Source: Aeromonas bestiarum (GTDB lineage Bacteria; Pseudomonadota; Gammaproteobacteria; Enterobacterales; Aeromonadaceae). From it: a stretch of DNA of 64,000 nt. This document shows positions 55,708-64,000 of this stretch, piece by piece. The position numbers and the translations under genes are program-made. Below the pieces are notes generated by a model that was given only the letters and a program-made list of their open reading frames with translations, had not been told where the DNA came from and did not search any database. The stretch is from positions 1-64,000 of the forward strand of contig NZ_CDDA01000005.1 in assembly GCF_000819745.1 (NCBI RefSeq), given 5' to 3'. Position 1 is the first letter of the stretch; the number at the start of each line of letters is the position of its first letter.

Positions 55708-56634
55708 CTAGGCATTCACGGTGCGGGTGGCAACGATATTGGTGCCGGCTTCGCCCTTGAGGATGGCCAGGCCATCTTCCAGAGAACCGATCCCGACCAT
55801 GCCGCCGGTCGCCTTGACAAATTCGCAGGACGCTTCGACCTTGGGTCCCATGGAGCCTGCATCGAACTTGACGCCAGCCAGTTCGGCCGGGCTGGTGACG
55901 CGCAGCGGGTGCTGGGTCGGTTTGCCCCAATCCAGGTAGACGGCATCGGCGTCGGTCAGGATCAGCAGGGCATCGGCCTTGATCTGCTTGGCCAGGTAGG
56001 CGGCAGACATGTCCTTGTCGATGACGGCTTCGATACCGGTCAGGCACTGGCCATCCCAGGTCACGGGAATGCCACCACCACCGGTACAGATGATGAGGTG
56101 TCCCTGGGCTATCAGGGTTTCGATGGCATCGCCTTCGACGATGCGCTGGGGCAGCGGAGACGGCACCACGCGGCGGAAGAACTTGCCGTCGGCCTTGACC
56201 ACCCAGTGCTTCTCTTCGGCCAGGATGCGGGCTTCGGCTTCGTCATAGACGGGTCCGATAAATTTGGTCGGATTGGCAAATGCCGGATCCTTGGGATCGA
56301 CCTGCACCTGGGTCAGCAGCGCGGTGACGTTACGGCTCGGCATCAGGTTTTTGAGCTCCTGGATCAGCATGTAGCCGATCATGCCTTGGGACTCGGCACC
56401 CAGCACATCCAGAGGATAGGGCGCGACCTTGGTATAGGCGCTGTTTTGCAGGGCCAGCAGGCCGACTTGCGGGCCGTTGCCATGCACCAGCACCACGTTG
56501 TATTCCTGAGCGATCAGGGCGATGGTCTTGGCGGCGGTGGCGATATTCTTGCGCTGGATATCCGCTTCAAGGGGCTCACCACGACGGAGCAGGGCATTGC
56601 CACCCAGGGCGACGACGACAGTTGGTTTTTTCAT
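55708..56634 (-). CDS. arcC: Carbamate kinase
   Basis: Converts carbamoyl phosphate and ADP to ATP, the energy-yielding step of the pathway. The 308-residue product has the amino-acid-kinase fold: VVALGGNALLRRGEP, VLVHGNGPQVGLLALQ, CTGGGGIPV and GSMGPKVEAS. It lies between arcA and arcB. The end of the gene is duplicated downstream. Confidence 0.97.
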   Translation of the reverse strand: MKKPTVVVALGGNALLRRGEPLEADIQRKNIATAAKTIALIAQEYNVVLVHGNGPQVGLLALQNSAYTKVAPYPLDVLGAESQGMIGYMLIQELKNLMPSRNVTALLTQVQVDPKDPAFANPTKFIGPVYDEAEARILAEEKHWVVKADGKFFRRVVPSPLPQRIVEGDAIETLIAQGHLIICTGGGGIPVTWDGQCLTGIEAVIDKDMSAAYLAKQIKADALLILTDADAVYLDWGKPTQHPLRVTSPAELAGVKFDAGSMGPKVEASCEFVKATGGMVGIGSLEDGLAILKGEAGTNIVATRTVNA

Positions 56635-56696
56635 GAGTGTTGATCTCGAGTCTTGGTATCTGTGGCGCCAGCCTCTGCCGGCGCCACGCCGTCTTG

Positions 56697-57917
56697 TTAG
56701 ATGCCGTCACGTTCCATCGGGCAGCTCATGCAGCGGGCGCCGCCGCGGCCACGACCCAGTTCTTCACCCGGGATGGAGAGAACTGTGATGCCGGCCTTGT
56801 CATATTTCTCGTTGGTGTAGGTGTTGCGCTCATAACCCACGACCACGCCAGGACGCACCGTCAGCACGTTGTTGGCATCGTTCCACTGTTCACGTTCGGC
56901 TTCGAAGGTGTCACCACCTGTGGTGATGAGCTTGAGCTGATCCACGCCCAGCGCCTTCTCGATGGCGGTCACGAAGTAACCCTCTTCCTTGATGTTCATG
57001 CCGGTGGCACCACCCGGAGTCAGACTCCAGCAGTTCACATCCTTGCGGATGACTTCCGGATAGACGGAGAAGGTGTCTATGTCCATGTGGGTCATGACGG
57101 TATCCAGGTGCATGCAGCTGCGGTGTTTCGGCAGTTGCATGGCGATGACCTGTTTGGCCTGACCGTGTTTGAACAGGCTGCGTGCCAGGTGCTCGACCCC
57201 TTGCGGCGTGGTGCGCTCGGACATGCCGATGAGCACGGCGCCACGGCCGATGACCAGGACGTCACCCCCTTCGATGGTGGAGTTGTCGTAGTCACGATCC
57301 TCGTCACCGAAGTACTTGATGAAGTCCTGACCGGCAAACTGCGGGTGCCAGCGGTAGATGGCCTTCACATGGTTGGTCTCGCGGCGACGGGCGGCCTTGG
57401 CCATGGGGTTGATGGAGACGCCACCATAGACCCAGCAGGAGGTGTCACGGGTAAAGAGGTGGTTGGGCAGCGGCTCTATGATGAAGTCGGTCGGGGCGTG
57501 CATGCCCACTACCATGTTGACGCCGCTGTAAGGCATCTCTGAGTAGGTCAGGCCACCGGAAAGAATGCGGGCCAGTTCGCGGTGCGGCATGTCAGCCAGG
57601 AAGCAGCGCACGTCGTTGGCAAGGGAAGAACCGAGGCGATAATCGGACACCTGATGTTGCAGCAGCCAGGTTTTGGCTTCCGGCACATCCAGAGTCTCGG
57701 CCAGCAGGTTGGTCAGCAGGAAAACTTCGACATTCTGATCGCGCAGTACCTGAGCGAATTTGTCGTGCTCCTGACCGGCGCGTTCAACCGACAGGACATC
57801 ATCAAACAACAGGTCCTGGCAGTTGGAAGGGGTCAGACGCTTCAGACTGAGGTTGGGGCGGTGCAACATGACACGGCGCAATTGGCCAACTTCAGAACCT
57901 ACATAAAATTTGCTCAT
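56697..57917 (-). CDS. arcA: Arginine deiminase
   Basis: Hydrolyses arginine to citrulline and ammonia; first gene of the arc operon. The 406-residue product has the guanidino-modifying motifs [24 protein letters not shown], the catalytic H in [11 protein letters not shown] and the nucleophile cysteine in [13 protein letters not shown] at the C terminus. The long upstream region carries FNR- and ArgR-like sites. Confidence 0.98.
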   Translation of the reverse strand: MSKFYVGSEVGQLRRVMLHRPNLSLKRLTPSNCQDLLFDDVLSVERAGQEHDKFAQVLRDQNVEVFLLTNLLAETLDVPEAKTWLLQHQVSDYRLGSSLANDVRCFLADMPHRELARILSGGLTYSEMPYSGVNMVVGMHAPTDFIIEPLPNHLFTRDTSCWVYGGVSINPMAKAARRRETNHVKAIYRWHPQFAGQDFIKYFGDEDRDYDNSTIEGGDVLVIGRGAVLIGMSERTTPQGVEHLARSLFKHGQAKQVIAMQLPKHRSCMHLDTVMTHMDIDTFSVYPEVIRKDVNCWSLTPGGATGMNIKEEGYFVTAIEKALGVDQLKLITTGGDTFEAEREQWNDANNVLTVRPGVVVGYERNTYTNEKYDKAGITVLSIPGEELGRGRGGARCMSCPMERDGI

Positions 57918-58178
57918 GATTATATTCCGTCTAGCAGTGGTCCCTGCGAGTGATTGAATAGATTCCTTCTATTCATGCTCGTGGCTAAGGCGGGATATTC
58001 TTTATGTAGGGTACTCAGCTTGTGTTCTATCCTGCCCTTGCCTTTCGAGACCGAGGTTAGACCTGCCAATCACGATAAACTTAGACATTGATCACATTCA
58101 CTCCGAACTGAATAAAATCACGGTTTATTCTTTGATGAGGGTAACAGAACTGACAATCTCTCATTCAGACATCATGCA

Positions 58179-58192
58179 TTGATACGCATTAA
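58179..58192. promoter_or_regulatory. FNR-like site upstream of arcA
   Basis: TTGAT-ACGC-ATTAA matches TTGAT-N4-ATCAA at 9 of 10 positions. FNR/Anr activates arginine deiminase operons in other proteobacteria. It is about 260 bp upstream of arcA. Confidence 0.55.
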
Positions 58193-58621
58193 TCCACGCT
58201 TTTATTTCATATTTCATCCTGTTTCATTCACGGCAGATATCTACTAAGGGATATAACAAAAAACAAAAATCCATTATTTTCAAGGCGATATAAAACACAA
58301 GCACGTTACCTGAATTTAATATGCATTAAACTGAATTTTTCACTGGTTTTTAAGGGATGGGTACCGAGATAAATAGTCATAAGCAGGCGGGGCGCTGAAT
58401 AATCTGCTTCTTGTCCCAGATCATGGCATTGTGCCAAACCCGCCAGCACAGGCTCGCGGCACAAGTTGTCAGCAACATGCCTGTTATATGGATATGCACA
58501 AAGCCCGCATCTTGGTCATGTATTTCTCGGCGACCCCGCTACACCCTCTTTTCAAACTTTTTTCATTCGTTGAATTTATTTCATAACCTTGCGTCACGGG
58601 CCGGCTCGGCTTAACTCAGAA

Positions 58622-58637
58622 AGTGATCCAGATCACG
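58622..58637. promoter_or_regulatory. CRP-like site before the small secreted protein gene
   Basis: AGTGA-tccaga-TCACG matches TGTGA-N6-TCACA at 8 of 10. It ends 27 bp before the start codon, so if real it overlaps the transcription start and would repress or act on another promoter. Confidence 0.45.
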
Positions 58638-58664
58638 CCGTGTTCTGTCACCAAGGAGATAGCC

Positions 58665-58841
58665 ATGAAGATCAAGTCACTGTTCCTGTTCGCCGCCCTG
58701 ATCCTGCCCATGACCCCATCGCTGGTCAGCGCTGAGGGAGCGCCCGCCATCCCCATGGTGGTCTGCCATGTCGACCAGGCTCCCCAGATGCTGGTCCCCG
58801 AGTACGTGTGCCAGTGGTACGGCGGCAGCCAGCACTACTGA
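58665..58841 (+). CDS. Small secreted protein, 58 residues
   Basis: A signal peptide (MKIKSLFLFAALILPMTPSL, cleavage after VSA) and a mature peptide of about 35 residues beginning EGAPAIPMVVCHVD and ending CQWYGGSQHY with two cysteines, which could form a disulfide. AAGGAG is seven bases before the ATG and a hairpin follows the stop, so it is a complete gene. I do not recognise a family. It is monocistronic. Confidence 0.72.
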   Translation: MKIKSLFLFAALILPMTPSLVSAEGAPAIPMVVCHVDQAPQMLVPEYVCQWYGGSQHY

Positions 58842-58851
58842 AAGTGAGAGC

Positions 58852-58876
58852 CCAAGAGGAGGTCACCTCCTCTTGG
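58852..58876 (+). terminator. Hairpin after the small secreted protein gene
   Basis: Perfect 11-bp stem CCAAGAGGAGG/CCTCCTCTTGG with a 3-base loop; the following CTTGTC is a poor T tract. Confidence 0.6.
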
Positions 58877-58941
58877 CTTGTCATGCTTCAACCCCCTCCT
58901 ATACTCAAGGCAGCTATTTTTCATAGGGATAGGAGATAGTC

Positions 58942-59589
58942 ATGATCCTGTTGGTCGGTGGAGAGAAGGGAGGGAGCGGCAAGAGTTGTCTGGCCCAGAA
59001 TCTGGCGGTCTACCTCAGAACCCGATTTCATGGCGAAGTGCTGCTGGTCGATTGTGACCCGCAACGCACCACCTCGGACTGGATCCAGGAGCGCAACGAC
59101 AACCCGGATCTGCCCCAGATAAACTGCGTTCAGCTCTACGGCAATATTCGCAACGACCTGCTCAGCCTGAAAAACCGCTATGACTATGTCATCGTCGACT
59201 GTGGCGGCCAGGACAACCGGGCGCTGCGCTCCACCATGGCGGTGGCCACCCATGGCCTGATCCCGCTGCGGCCCAAACGCCGCGATCTCAAGACCCTGCC
59301 ACACATGGAAGATCTCATCACCACCTGCAAGATGGTCAATCCCACCCTCAAGGCCGCCGTGGTGCTGACCCAGTGCCCGGCCCTGCCCAACCAGGTAAAA
59401 CGGATCCTGGAGGCCAAGGAGGTATGCGCCTCGTTCGGGGTCGATGTGCTGAACGCCATCACCTATGGTCGCAATGTCTATGACGACAGCGAGGAGAAGG
59501 GCCTTTCCGTCATGGAGATCGAACCCGATGGCAAGTCGGCCGAGGAGATCCGGGCCATCGCCAAGGAGTTTTTGGAGCTGGAGGTGTGA
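58942..59589 (+). CDS. Orphan ParA-family ATPase
   Basis: A 215-residue deviant-Walker ATPase. The deviant Walker A is GGEKGGSGKSCLAQNLAV (KGGxGKS), A' is VLLVDCDPQRTTSDW and Walker B is YDYVIVDCGG. It has no N-terminal HTH, so it is of the small (type Ib) kind that positions cargo rather than autorepressing. It forms a pair with the next small gene (1-bp gap). It is not the chromosomal parAB, which lies near oriC in related genomes. Cargo unknown; a mobile-element or plasmid origin is possible, but no integrase or replication gene is near. Confidence 0.85.
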   Translation: MILLVGGEKGGSGKSCLAQNLAVYLRTRFHGEVLLVDCDPQRTTSDWIQERNDNPDLPQINCVQLYGNIRNDLLSLKNRYDYVIVDCGGQDNRALRSTMAVATHGLIPLRPKRRDLKTLPHMEDLITTCKMVNPTLKAAVVLTQCPALPNQVKRILEAKEVCASFGVDVLNAITYGRNVYDDSEEKGLSVMEIEPDGKSAEEIRAIAKEFLELEV

Positions 59590-59590
59590 G

Positions 59591-59959
59591 ATGGGCCTTG
59601 CCGACCTGAAGAAGAAACACAATCTGCATCATCAGAAGAAGTTCACCATAGACGAGTTCATCGAGGATGCGGACTTCTATGCCAAGGGCAAACCCAAGGT
59701 GGTCAGCCTTGAGCTGAACCTTCATAGAGAGGAAGCCCTGACGGCACTCGCCTTTATCGAAAGCGGCGACTACCTGAAGCCCAGCTATAAAAAAGCCACC
59801 TTCTCCCTGAGCACAGCCGCCATCGACGAGCTTGGCAGCCTGACCCAGCAGGACGGCATGAACAAATCCCTGTTGCTGCGCCTGTTCACTCACTATTTCT
59901 CTTCACTGAGTCCGGAAGAGCGTCAAACCATCTATGAACGGCTGCAGGAGCACAGCTGA
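59591..59959 (+). CDS. Small partner protein of the orphan ParA
   Basis: A 122-residue basic-acidic protein (MGLADLKKKHNLHHQKKFTI at the start) beginning 1 bp after the ParA stop, so the two are coupled. A positively charged N terminus is the usual ParA-activating peptide in ParB-type partners; the C-terminal part is helical (STAAIDELGSLTQQDGMNKSLLLRLFTHYF). The latter has a ribbon-helix-helix or HTH look, but I cannot assign it. Probably the ParB-like or adaptor half of the module. Confidence 0.72.
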   Translation: MGLADLKKKHNLHHQKKFTIDEFIEDADFYAKGKPKVVSLELNLHREEALTALAFIESGDYLKPSYKKATFSLSTAAIDELGSLTQQDGMNKSLLLRLFTHYFSSLSPEERQTIYERLQEHS

Positions 59960-60219
59960 CCCACAATATTGGTAGTCATTCTCACCTTATTCGGCAACCA
60001 CACATCTGCCTCTTCCCCCTTTCTGAACCCGAGTTAAACGACGTGTGAGACATTCGCCATCCTCCCTGTGAGCCAGACGCCGAAAAAGATCCCGCGATAG
60101 TCGGAAGATAGGATCCAAAAACCTGAACATTTAACACTCAACCATATGATTTTAAATGATAAAAATCACAACAAGTTTCTTGCGTAACGAGATGCGTAAA
60201 AACGTTTTTCATGCTGCCG

Positions 60220-60247
60220 TTGCCGTCCCCTGCGAAATCCTTATAGT
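60220..60247 (+). promoter_or_regulatory. Promoter of csrB
   Basis: TTGCCG, 16-bp spacer, TATAGT, giving a start near 60254. The DNA upstream holds a direct repeat TGCGTAA (60181 and 60194). A clear UvrY/GacA palindrome could not be found by eye. Confidence 0.65.
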
Positions 60248-60253
60248 TACTCA

Positions 60254-60526
60254 TGCACGGACGCAATGAAGTCGGTCAGGAAGACTGGCTGCCAGGGTTG
60301 GGCAAATGGACTCACCACAGGATGTGGTAAAGGACACCTCCCAGGACGGAGAAAGTGCGACGGGAACGGATGACTCGTCAGGCCATGATGGCTAAAGGAC
60401 ACCCCAAAGGATTGGGAAGGGGAAACCTAAAGGAAGAGGTATAGTCAGGGATTGCAGGGAGCAACTTCGTTCAAGGACATGAGCGATAAGACTATCGGGG
60501 GCGACGCAAGTCGCCCCCATCTTTTT
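60254..60526 (+). ncRNA. csrB: CsrB-family regulatory RNA
   Basis: A non-coding stretch with more than a dozen GGA motifs, many in the CAGGA, AAGGA or AGGGA context (for example CAGGAAG, CAGGATG, AAAGGACAC, CAGGACGGA, AAAGGATTGGGAAGG, CAGGGATTGCAGGG). Many sit in short predicted hairpin loops. It ends in a strong rho-independent terminator. This is the signature of CsrB/CsrC RNAs, which titrate the translational regulator CsrA under BarA/UvrY control. Length about 273 nt, somewhat shorter than E. coli CsrB (about 370). The 5' end is inferred from the promoter. Confidence 0.9.
60497..60526 (+). terminator. Terminator of csrB
   Basis: Stem GGGGGCGAC/GTCGCCCCC with a GCAA tetraloop, then ATCTTTTT. 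Confidence 0.92.
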
Positions 60527-60561
60527 GGCCTTTTTTACCTGGGCCACACCTCCAGATGCCT

Positions 60562-62295
60562 TTATTCCAGCCGGAAGTGCCCCACTATCTCCCGCAACCT
60601 GTCATAGGTGTGCTGCATCGAGGTTGAACTCTCCACCGTCCGCTCACCATTGCCCTTGAGCTGGGTGATCACCTCGGCGATGGCGCTCATGTTGCGATTG
60701 ATCTCTTCGGCTACCGCACTTTGCTCTTCCGCCGCCGTGGCGATGTGACTGATGAGATCGTTGATCTCCACCACCTCGCCTGCCATCAGGTCCAGCGACT
60801 CGTTGACCTTGGTGGTATTCTCGGCGGCACCCTGACAGCTCTGCTTGGTGTTGCTCATGGCCTCCACCACTGTGCGGGTACCCCGCTGCAGGCTGGCCAG
60901 CATGGTCTGGATCTCGGCGGTGCTCTTCTGGGTGCGAGCCGCCAGCGAGCGTACTTCGTCCGCCACCACAGCGAAGCCGCGTCCCTGCTCACCGGCGCGA
61001 GCCGCCTCTATGGCGGCATTGAGCGCCAGCAGGTTGGTCTGTTCGGCAATGCTGCCGATCACCCCGAGCACCGAGCCAATCTGCTGCACATCCTGCTGCA
61101 TGGCTTCGATGGAACGGGCTGTTTCCTCCACCTCGTCCACCAGCGCCATCACGCTGGCCATGGCCTGATCGACCACCTGACGGGACTGGCTTGCCAGCTG
61201 CTGGCTCTGGCCGGTCAGCTGGGCCGTGCTGGCGGCACTCTCCGAGACGGAAACCGCGGTGCGGCTCATCTCGTTGATGGCGGTCACTACCTGCTCGGTC
61301 TCACGCACATGGTCCGCCAACAGGGATTGCGCAGCCCCGGTCTGGCTGGCCAACCCCTCGATACCGTTGTTGAGCTGGCCGCTCGCCTGCCGCACCTCCC
61401 CCATCATCTCCTGCAGACGCTCGATGAAGCGGTTGATGCCGGCCGAGATCTGGCCCAGGTCATCCGTGCTGGTCACAGTCAGGCGGCGGGTCAGGTCGCC
61501 GCTGCCACGAGACAGCTCCAGCACCAGGTCCCGCAGCGAGAGGATGGGACGATAGGCGACATTGAGCGCCAGCATGGCCAGCAGCAATACCAGCACGGCG
61601 ACCGCCAGCAGGGCCATGACGATCTGGCCATTGAGCGCCTGGGTCATGGTGCGGATGTAGTCGAGGTCTATGTAGCCGGTCAGTACCCAGTTGCTGCCGC
61701 GAATATCCAGCGGGTTGGGGCGTGATTCGCTCTCACCCTGCGGCTTGCTGCTGTAGAGCACATTGCCCTGACCGTCGGCAAGGGAGAAATAACGCCCCTC
61801 CCCGCTCACCTTCTCCAGCAGGTTCTTGAACTCGCTCATGTCGAGGTAATAAAGGTAGGCAGAGTCGGCACCACGCGGTACCAAGATGGAGATGACTGGT
61901 TTGCCATCCAGCTGCTGCAGCGGGCTGACGGTGATCCGGTTGTTGGCTTCCGGGATCAGCTTGCGCAGAGCGTCGACCCTGGCCGTGTCGTTGATGACAC
62001 CGCTCACGTCGAACGCCATGTCGCCGATCACCTTGACGATATTGTGAAAGCCGGTCTCCTCCAGGGTCTTCTTGACGTTGGTCACCCCGAAGTTGAGGTT
62101 GGCGGCCAGCAGGATTTTTTGATTGATGTCCCCCGCCAGCTTCTCTTTGACTAGGGCTATCTGTTCGTTGATGTTCTGGGTGGCCTGAGTGCGAATGTAG
62201 CCACTGATGAAGTGATTCACGCTGAGCCAGGCGGTGCCGATGGTGACCAGAATGGCCAGCAGCAGCAAGACGTAAATCTTGACCTTGAATGGCAT
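60562..62295 (-). CDS. Methyl-accepting chemotaxis protein, probably sugar-linked
   Basis: A 577-residue chemoreceptor starting [20 protein letters not shown] at 62295 with GGAGGGA upstream. TM1 is at 5-25 and TM2 near 245-268; the roughly 220-residue periplasmic domain is a single-CACHE-like sensor with [26 protein letters not shown] domain and the tip [34 protein letters not shown] follow. It starts 51 bp downstream of mglC, so it is probably in the mgl operon. A galactose/glucose link, perhaps through MglB, is inference. Confidence 0.9.
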   Translation of the reverse strand: MPFKVKIYVLLLLAILVTIGTAWLSVNHFISGYIRTQATQNINEQIALVKEKLAGDINQKILLAANLNFGVTNVKKTLEETGFHNIVKVIGDMAFDVSGVINDTARVDALRKLIPEANNRITVSPLQQLDGKPVISILVPRGADSAYLYYLDMSEFKNLLEKVSGEGRYFSLADGQGNVLYSSKPQGESESRPNPLDIRGSNWVLTGYIDLDYIRTMTQALNGQIVMALLAVAVLVLLLAMLALNVAYRPILSLRDLVLELSRGSGDLTRRLTVTSTDDLGQISAGINRFIERLQEMMGEVRQASGQLNNGIEGLASQTGAAQSLLADHVRETEQVVTAINEMSRTAVSVSESAASTAQLTGQSQQLASQSRQVVDQAMASVMALVDEVEETARSIEAMQQDVQQIGSVLGVIGSIAEQTNLLALNAAIEAARAGEQGRGFAVVADEVRSLAARTQKSTAEIQTMLASLQRGTRTVVEAMSNTKQSCQGAAENTTKVNESLDLMAGEVVEINDLISHIATAAEEQSAVAEEINRNMSAIAEVITQLKGNGERTVESSTSMQHTYDRLREIVGHFRLE

Positions 62296-62346
62296 GGGAT
62301 CCCTCCAGAAGAGAGGGCAGGCATGGCCAGCCCTCTCTGCCAATCG

Positions 62347-63357
62347 TTATTTCTTCTTGGCGTACTTCATGGAGTCCAGGGCCACCGCCAGTATGATGAT
62401 GCCGCCCTTGATGATGAACTGCCAGTAAGGGCTGACTCCAATATAGGTCAGACCATAGTTGATCAGGGTGAAAATGAGCACGCCCGTGATCACCCCGGCA
62501 ACCGTACCCACGCCCCCGGCGAACGAGACACCGCCCACCACGCAGGCCGCGATGGCATCCAGCTCATACATGAAGCCCAGGTTGTTGGTGGCACTGCCGA
62601 TGCGACCCGCTTCCAGCATGCCACCGAAGGCGTAGAAGACACCCGCCAGGGCATAGATCATCACCAGGTTGACCGCCACGTTGACGCCGGAGACCTTGGC
62701 CGCCTCGGGGTTGCCGCCGATGGCGAAGATGTTTTTGCCAAAGCGGGTCTTGTTCCACAGCACCCAGACAAAGACGCTGGCGATGGCGGCATAGAAGGTG
62801 AGATAGGATAGCTTGAACCCTCCCAGCTTGATGAAGCCCTGCGCGAAGCTCGAGAAGCGAGGATCGAAGCCGGCCACCGGTGAGGCGCCCACGGAATCAA
62901 AATAGAGGGAGTTGATGCCGTAGACGATGATCATGGTACCCAGGGTGGTAATAAACGGGGTCACATTCAGGTAAGCCACAATCAGACCGTTGACCAGGCC
63001 TATCAGGGCTCCCACCGCACACACCAGCAGGATCACCACAGGAATGGGCACCTCCCCCAGGCTGGGGAACACCTTGTTGACGTTGGTCAGCGCCTGCAAC
63101 ATGGTGGCCGCAATCAGCGCCGCCAGGCCAACCTGGCGACCGGCCGACAGATCCGTGCCCTGTGTGATGATGATGCCCGCCACCCCCAGCGCTATGATGA
63201 CCCGCACCGAGGACTGGGTCAGTATGTTGCTGAAGTTGGTGAGGCTCAGGAAGGATGGCTCCTTGATCACTATGATCATGAGCAGCACCAGCAACACCAC
63301 ATAGATGCCGTTCTCTTTGAGCGCCTGCATCAGATTGAAATTTTTAGCCGACTCCAT
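62347..63357 (-). CDS. mglC: Galactose/methyl galactoside ABC permease
   Basis: Inner-membrane permease of the CUT2 family. The start at 63357 (MESAKNFNLMQALKENGIYV) gives 336 residues, equal to E. coli MglC. Conserved parts: GVAGIIITQGTDLSAGRQVGLAA, NVTPFITTLGTMIIVYGIN and the EAA-like loop IFAIGGNPEAAKVSGVNV. It lies 16 bp behind mglA. Together with MglB (beyond the window) it imports galactose and glucose. Confidence 0.95.
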   Translation of the reverse strand: MESAKNFNLMQALKENGIYVVLLVLLMIIVIKEPSFLSLTNFSNILTQSSVRVIIALGVAGIIITQGTDLSAGRQVGLAALIAATMLQALTNVNKVFPSLGEVPIPVVILLVCAVGALIGLVNGLIVAYLNVTPFITTLGTMIIVYGINSLYFDSVGASPVAGFDPRFSSFAQGFIKLGGFKLSYLTFYAAIASVFVWVLWNKTRFGKNIFAIGGNPEAAKVSGVNVAVNLVMIYALAGVFYAFGGMLEAGRIGSATNNLGFMYELDAIAACVVGGVSFAGGVGTVAGVITGVLIFTLINYGLTYIGVSPYWQFIIKGGIIILAVALDSMKYAKKK

Positions 63358-63373
63358 AAATGTCTTCCTGTCT

Positions 63374-64000
63374 CTAAAGGTACAGAGATGCCAGGCGCAG
63401 TATCTCGCTCTGGTCAGTTTCTTTGGTATTGACGATCCCGGCGACCCGGCCATTGCTCATCACCATGATGCGATCCGTGATCCCCAGCAATTCCGGCATC
63501 TCTGAGGAGATGATGATGATGCCCTTGTCCTTCTTGGCCAGCTCCAGGATGAGCTGGTAGATCTCGAACTTGGCACCCACGTCAATCCCGCGAGTCGGTT
63601 CATCCAGCATCAGGATCTCCGGCTGGGTCAGCAGCCAGCGGCCGATAATGACCTTCTGCTGGTTGCCACCGGACAGGGAGCCGATCTGGGTCTGCTGGGT
63701 CGGGGTCTTGACGCGCATGGAGTCAATGACCCACTGGGTATCACTCTTCATCTTGTTGTTGCTGAGCAGCCCCATGGAACTCTTGTAGCTGTCCATGTTG
63801 GCGATCAGGGAGTTGAAGGCGATATCGAGGCGGGAGTAGATGCCGGTGGAACGGCGCTCTTCCGTCACCAGCGCGAATCCGTTCTGAATGGCCTCGTGTG
63901 CCGTGTGATTCGCCACTACCTTGCCGTGCAGCTTGATGACACCCTCGTTGCGATCGCGAATGCCGAACAGGGTCTCGACGATATCGGTACGCTTGGCCCC
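63374..64000 (-). CDS. mglA: Galactose/methyl galactoside ABC ATPase, C-terminal part
   Basis: The last 208 residues of the CUT2 double-ATPase. It is open to the window edge; the start lies beyond 64000. The first residues [20 protein letters not shown] and [20 protein letters not shown] match MglA. The second ATPase domain carries the signature [17 protein letters not shown], Walker [16 protein letters not shown] and the H-loop region [18 protein letters not shown]. The ATG at 63916 is internal. Confidence 0.96.
   Translation of the reverse strand, partial: GAKRTDIVETLFGIRDRNEGVIKLHGKVVANHTAHEAIQNGFALVTEERRSTGIYSRLDIAFNSLIANMDSYKSSMGLLSNNKMKSDTQWVIDSMRVKTPTQQTQIGSLSGGNQQKVIIGRWLLTQPEILMLDEPTRGIDVGAKFEIYQLILELAKKDKGIIIISSEMPELLGITDRIMVMSNGRVAGIVNTKETDQSEILRLASLYL

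Larger units (their letters stand above)
57918..58664. promoter_or_regulatory. Long control region upstream of arcA
   Basis: A 747-bp gene-free region, AT-rich in its middle. It contains an FNR-like palindrome at 58179 and two TGAAT half-sites spaced exactly 21 bp (58311 and 58332), the spacing of paired ARG boxes. Near arcA there are GAATAAAATCACGGTTTATTC-like imperfect palindromes at about 58109. The part at 58411-58614 has an open frame with no ribosome site and no coding signature; I see no gene in it. Confidence 0.55.

Noticed and set aside
58411..58614. 67-residue frame in the region upstream of arcA
   Set aside because: No ribosome site, odd composition, no coding signature.

Overview
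The window reads as an Aeromonas chromosome segment (Gammaproteobacteria, GC-rich). This rests on gene content and order: the tRNA-tufB operon head, KtrAB potassium uptake, a TMAO reductase pair, a PntAB transhydrogenase, an arginine deiminase cluster beside pyrBI and argR, and a CsrB-type RNA. The genus assignment is inference from protein similarity by eye. There is no prophage, plasmid, IS element or CRISPR array; almost everything is core metabolism and regulation, so the surprises lie between genes.

Layout. 1-560: start of tuf, an anticodon-less tRNA-like relic, tRNA-Gly and tRNA-Tyr with their promoter. 0.7-8 kb: coaA, birA-murB, ktrAB, topB. 8.2-12 kb: torC-torA. 12-15.5 kb: a hypothetical gene, a two-component system and two PepSY proteins. 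15.5-18.1 kb: msrPQ, a 31-codon membrane ORF and a YcdZ-like protein. 18.1-21.6 kb: glrK-qseG-glrR and a YnhF-like miniprotein. 21.7-24.9 kb: pterin enzymes (FolK-like, FolM), a CBS protein, a membrane protein and a solute-binding protein. 25-33.4 kb: asnC/asnA, an MBL hydrolase, clpB-pgeF, rluD and bamD. 33.4-39.5 kb: a cysteine/cystine group (CoA-disulfide reductase-like, tcyP, cyuA, YheO-like regulator) and a solute-binding protein. 39.5-49.4 kb: pntAB, yqhD/yqhC, blc, a chemoreceptor and a PSD-like decarboxylase. 49.7-58 kb: tRNA-Trp, pyrL-pyrB-pyrI, argR and arcA-arcC-arcB-arcD. 58-64 kb: a small secreted peptide, an orphan ParA pair, CsrB, a chemoreceptor and mglC-mglA.

The genes combine into a few themes. 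Carbamoyl phosphate and arginine metabolism (pyrBI, argR, arcABCD) sits together, and FNR- and ArgR-like sites can be seen upstream of arcA. Anaerobic respiration (torCA) and periplasmic methionine-sulfoxide repair (msrPQ) add redox functions. Sulfur amino-acid handling is clustered at 34-38 kb.

The most unusual signal is repeated five times. Just downstream of the stop codons of asnC, asnA, arcC, a sensor kinase gene and a hypothetical gene lie one or two diverged extra copies of that gene's own 3' end, often with frame and stop kept. In the nearest asnC copy all four base changes over 17 codons are synonymous. These look like displaced older gene tails rather than random duplications. Second in interest is the cloverleaf between tRNA-Gly and tuf, whose anticodon arm ends in a UUCG tetraloop. 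Third is a GlrR that lacks the sigma54-contacting GAFTGA loop.
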